This document shows positions 16,046 to 17,824 of a stretch of DNA of 17,824 nucleotides, in pieces. Both the position numbers and the translations under genes were made by a program. The notes under the pieces are model-generated. The model had not been told where the DNA came from. It did not search any database and saw only the letters and a program-made list of their open reading frames with translations. Positions within the stretch are counted from its first letter, which is position 1, and each line of letters opens with the position of its first letter. This stretch comes from Nitrospirota bacterium (GTDB taxonomy: Bacteria > Nitrospirota > Thermodesulfovibrionia > UBA6902). The stretch lies in the NCBI GenBank assembly GCA_024277515.1, contig JAJRVB010000221.1, forward strand, positions 1-17,824, in the 5' to 3' direction.

Positions 16046-16672
16046 ATGGGCCTTAAAAAATTATTTGTACTTGCGTGCATACTATTATTCGGCGTCCCGG
16101 CTTATGCAGCGCAGGAAAAAATGATCGAGGGATCGTATGAAAAGCTGCCCGGACATGAGTTTGTTTATGATGGGAAACAGGTGGAGATCATCGAGTTTCT
16201 CAGTTTTTACTGCGGCCACTGTTATCGGTTTGAAACATCCATTCCCATTATCAGGGGGACATTCCCCAGGAAAACAAAATGGAAAACAATCCCCATTTAC
16301 TGGGGCAATGGATCTCCAAAACCAGGAGAAGCATATTTTATAGCAGAGGAAAAAGGCAGGGGTGAAGAGATGAAAAAGGCGCTCTTTGATGCCGTGTTTT
16401 CCGGGAAAAGAGATATAGGCAACATTGAAGTGCTGGAAGAAATCGGGATGAAATTGGGACTCGGGTTTGACTTCAGCCGTAAATTGCGGTCAGGATACAA
16501 GGCAAAAAATACAGGGGAGGCAATCCTGATGTCAAAGGCATACGGGATTGAAGAGACACCAACATTGATCATTGCGGGCAACCTTAAAGTAACGCCGCAT
16601 GGATCCGGCAGCAGCATGGATGACCTGAGAAACAATGCAATTACAATTATTAAAAGTATCCTGAAGGAGTAG
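16046..16672 (+). CDS. Exported DsbA-like thiol:disulfide oxidoreductase
   Basis: Extracytoplasmic thioredoxin-fold protein. The 208 residues have a signal peptide (basic start, hydrophobic core, cleavage likely after V-P-A-Y-A at about 21). The active site is F-Y-C-G-H-C-Y with C56 and C59, and a helical insertion typical of DsbA follows. The cis-proline motif is E-E-T-P-T-L-I near 171-173. The CGHC pair points to DsbA-like oxidase activity, but the partner (DsbB) is not in the window. The start ATG is 5 nt after AAAAAGGAGG. It is divergent from resB-ccsA, and such proteins supply disulfides or thiols to secreted proteins including apocytochromes, so a shared role in extracytoplasmic maturation is plausible but unproven. 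Confidence 0.9.
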   Translation: MGLKKLFVLACILLFGVPAYAAQEKMIEGSYEKLPGHEFVYDGKQVEIIEFLSFYCGHCYRFETSIPIIRGTFPRKTKWKTIPIYWGNGSPKPGEAYFIAEEKGRGEEMKKALFDAVFSGKRDIGNIEVLEEIGMKLGLGFDFSRKLRSGYKAKNTGEAILMSKAYGIEETPTLIIAGNLKVTPHGSGSSMDDLRNNAITIIKSILKE

Positions 16673-16677
16673 AAAAA

Positions 16678-16704
16678 GTGATGAATAAACCGGTCGTTTC
16701 ATGA
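16678..16704 (+). other. Possible mini-ORF coupling into tsaB
   Basis: GTG-ATG at 16678-16683 starts a frame of 7 or 8 codons ending in TGA at 16702-16704. That TGA overlaps the tsaB ATG (ATGA). AAGGAG at 16664-16669 is 8 nt before the GTG, while the tsaB start has no Shine-Dalgarno sequence of its own. Ribosomes finishing the mini-ORF could restart on tsaB. This is a pattern only, without conservation evidence. Confidence 0.35.
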
Positions 16705-17387
16705 GAGTCCTCGCCCTTGAAACTGCAACCCTCGCCGGAAGCATCGCCATTGTTGATGATGCTGAAGGAGTGATCGGAGAGGCCGGGGTCAACGTCAGAG
16801 TCGCATATGCAGAGAGACTGATGCCGGCAATTGAATGGCTCATGAACGCTTCCGGTATCACTATCAATGAAATAGATGCATTTGCCGTGTCTGTCGGACC
16901 GGGTTCATTTACAGGCCTCAGGATCGGCCTCAGCACGGCCAAAGGATTTGCCTTTGCAACCGGCAGGCCTCTGGTGCCGGTCCCTACCCTTGACGCCATG
17001 GCACGGAGAATCCCGTTCTGCCGGCATATTATATGCCCCATGCTTGATGCAAGAAAGAAGGAGGTATATGCCGGGCTTTACAAATGGGAGGATAACGGCT
17101 GCAGAGAGATAATGCCTGTGACCGCTATCAGGCCGGAAGACCTGTTGAAAAATATTTCCGGCCCCGTTGTCTTTCTTGGCGAAGGGTCAAAAATCTACAG
17201 AGACCTGATATCTGACGCGCTGACGACAAAGGCCTGCTTTGCACCGGAGTCACACATGTCACCTTCCGCATCAATTGTTGCGGAGATCGCAATTCAAAAG
17301 ATAAAGCAGGGCATTACCACAGACCCTGTCAGCCTTGCCCCGCTTTACGTAAGAAAATCCGAAGCGGAGATCAATTGGAAGGGATAA
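16701..17387 (+). CDS. tsaB: tRNA threonylcarbamoyladenosine biosynthesis protein TsaB
   Basis: Partner of TsaD in making the t6A modification at position 37 of ANN-decoding tRNAs; it acts as a scaffold rather than the catalyst. The 228 residues show the ASKHA-fold N-terminus M-R-V-L-A-L-E-T-A-T and the characteristic S-V-G-P-G-S-F-T-G-L-R-I-G segment at about 63-75. A-K-G-F-A-F-A follows, and an L-D-A-R-K-K-E-V-Y-A-G segment lies near 115-125, all family hallmarks. Length is normal (about 220-235). The ATG has no clear Shine-Dalgarno sequence and may be translated by coupling from a short upstream frame. The downstream rimI overlaps its end, the common tsaB-rimI arrangement. Confidence 0.95.
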   Translation: MRVLALETATLAGSIAIVDDAEGVIGEAGVNVRVAYAERLMPAIEWLMNASGITINEIDAFAVSVGPGSFTGLRIGLSTAKGFAFATGRPLVPVPTLDAMARRIPFCRHIICPMLDARKKEVYAGLYKWEDNGCREIMPVTAIRPEDLLKNISGPVVFLGEGSKIYRDLISDALTTKACFAPESHMSPSASIVAEIAIQKIKQGITTDPVSLAPLYVRKSEAEINWKG

Positions 17388-17824
17388 AAATCAGAAAGAT
17401 GTCCTATGCCGATATTGCGGAAGTGCATGGCATATCCCGTCAATGTTTTACTACACCCTGGGAGTTGAATTCCTTTAAATACGAACTCGGCAACAGGGAT
17501 GCAATTCTGTACGTGGCCGCTCTTGACCATGAAATAGCGGGCTACATCTGCCTCAGGACACTCCTTGATATTACCCATGTTCTTGATATCGCAGTCAGAC
17601 CCGGTCTGAGACGGACCGGCATCGGCATGATGCTCCTGCGGGCCGGACTTCAGGAGCTGAAAAAGACAAGACAGGACTCGTCGCTCGTGACCCTTGAAGT
17701 CCGGGAATCAAACATTTCCGCGATAAGACTGTACGAGAAGACCGGATTCAGGGAAATCGGCAGACGCAAGGGCTACTACAAGAAGCCCCCTGAAGATGCC
17801 GTCATAATGGAACTGGATATGAAC
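17375..17824 (+). CDS. rimI: Ribosomal-protein-S18-alanine N-acetyltransferase RimI (runs off the window end)
   Basis: GNAT-fold acetyltransferase, named for acetylating the N-terminal alanine of ribosomal protein S18. 150 codons are visible with no stop before the window ends, close to the usual full length (about 148-160), so only the last few residues can be missing. The acetyl-CoA-binding motif A is D-I-A-V-R-P-G-L-R-R-T-G-I-G. The later L-E-V-R-E-S-N-I-S-A-I-R-L-Y-E-K-T-G-F and R-R-K-G-Y-Y segments are typical of RimI. The start is TTG at 17375, preferred because GGAG lies 5 nt upstream; it overlaps the end of tsaB by 13 nt. An internal ATG at 17399 would shorten the conserved N-terminus. 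Confidence 0.92.
   Translation, partial: MEGIKIRKMSYADIAEVHGISRQCFTTPWELNSFKYELGNRDAILYVAALDHEIAGYICLRTLLDITHVLDIAVRPGLRRTGIGMMLLRAGLQELKKTRQDSSLVTLEVRESNISAIRLYEKTGFREIGRRKGYYKKPPEDAVIMELDMN

Overview
The window reads as a chromosomal stretch of an anaerobic or microaerophilic, respiring Gram-negative-type bacterium. The gene set (bacterial V/A-type ATPase, membrane-bound [NiFe] hydrogenase with Tat signal and cytochrome b, System II cytochrome c biogenesis, DsbA-like oxidoreductase) would fit Nitrospirota or Desulfobacterota. That placement is inference from gene content, not from a marker gene.

Layout. Positions 1-1005 hold remnants: a possible antisense tail of an XRE-type regulator (12-101, minus) abuts a 5'-truncated DUF4143 ATPase (about 118-1005, plus). 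Positions 1011-6933, all minus, hold a tightly overlapping V/A-type ATPase operon in the order H-like, I, K, E, C, F, A. The B and D genes that normally follow A are absent, because the operon stops against the truncated ATPase. Positions 7063-11181, minus, hold a hydrogenase operon: small subunit, large subunit, cytochrome b, a hairpin, then a maturation protease. Positions 11424-15832, minus, hold recN and the System II pair ccsA and resB. Positions 16046-17824, plus, hold a DsbA-like protein, tsaB and the start of rimI. No gene-free stretch exceeds 300 bases. I see no tRNA, rRNA, CRISPR array or intact mobile element.

The most unusual feature is in the hydrogenase large subunit. Its reading frame is interrupted by two in-frame UGA codons exactly where the two nickel-ligating cysteines of the N-terminal L1 motif (R-I-C-G-V-C-T) belong. 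The frame is otherwise intact, its C-terminal DPCxxC motif is normal, and a hairpin resembling a bacterial SECIS element lies 23 and 32 nt downstream of the two UGAs. UGA is an ordinary stop in at least three neighbouring genes. The simplest reading is one 570-residue protein with a U-G-V-U motif, that is, a double-selenocysteine hydrogenase in which Sec replaces both L1 ligands. Known [NiFeSe] enzymes carry one Sec, in the C-terminal motif. The partner small subunit is also unusual: its proximal-cluster motif is C-A-G-D, with Asp replacing a cluster cysteine.

How the genes work together (inference): the hydrogenase heterodimer would be exported by Tat and anchored outside the membrane. It would oxidise H2 and pass electrons to the cytochrome b and the quinone pool. 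ResB/CcsA and the DsbA-like protein would mature c-type cytochromes on the same side. The V/A-ATPase may be a sodium or proton pump or synthase, but it cannot work without B and D genes from elsewhere in the genome.
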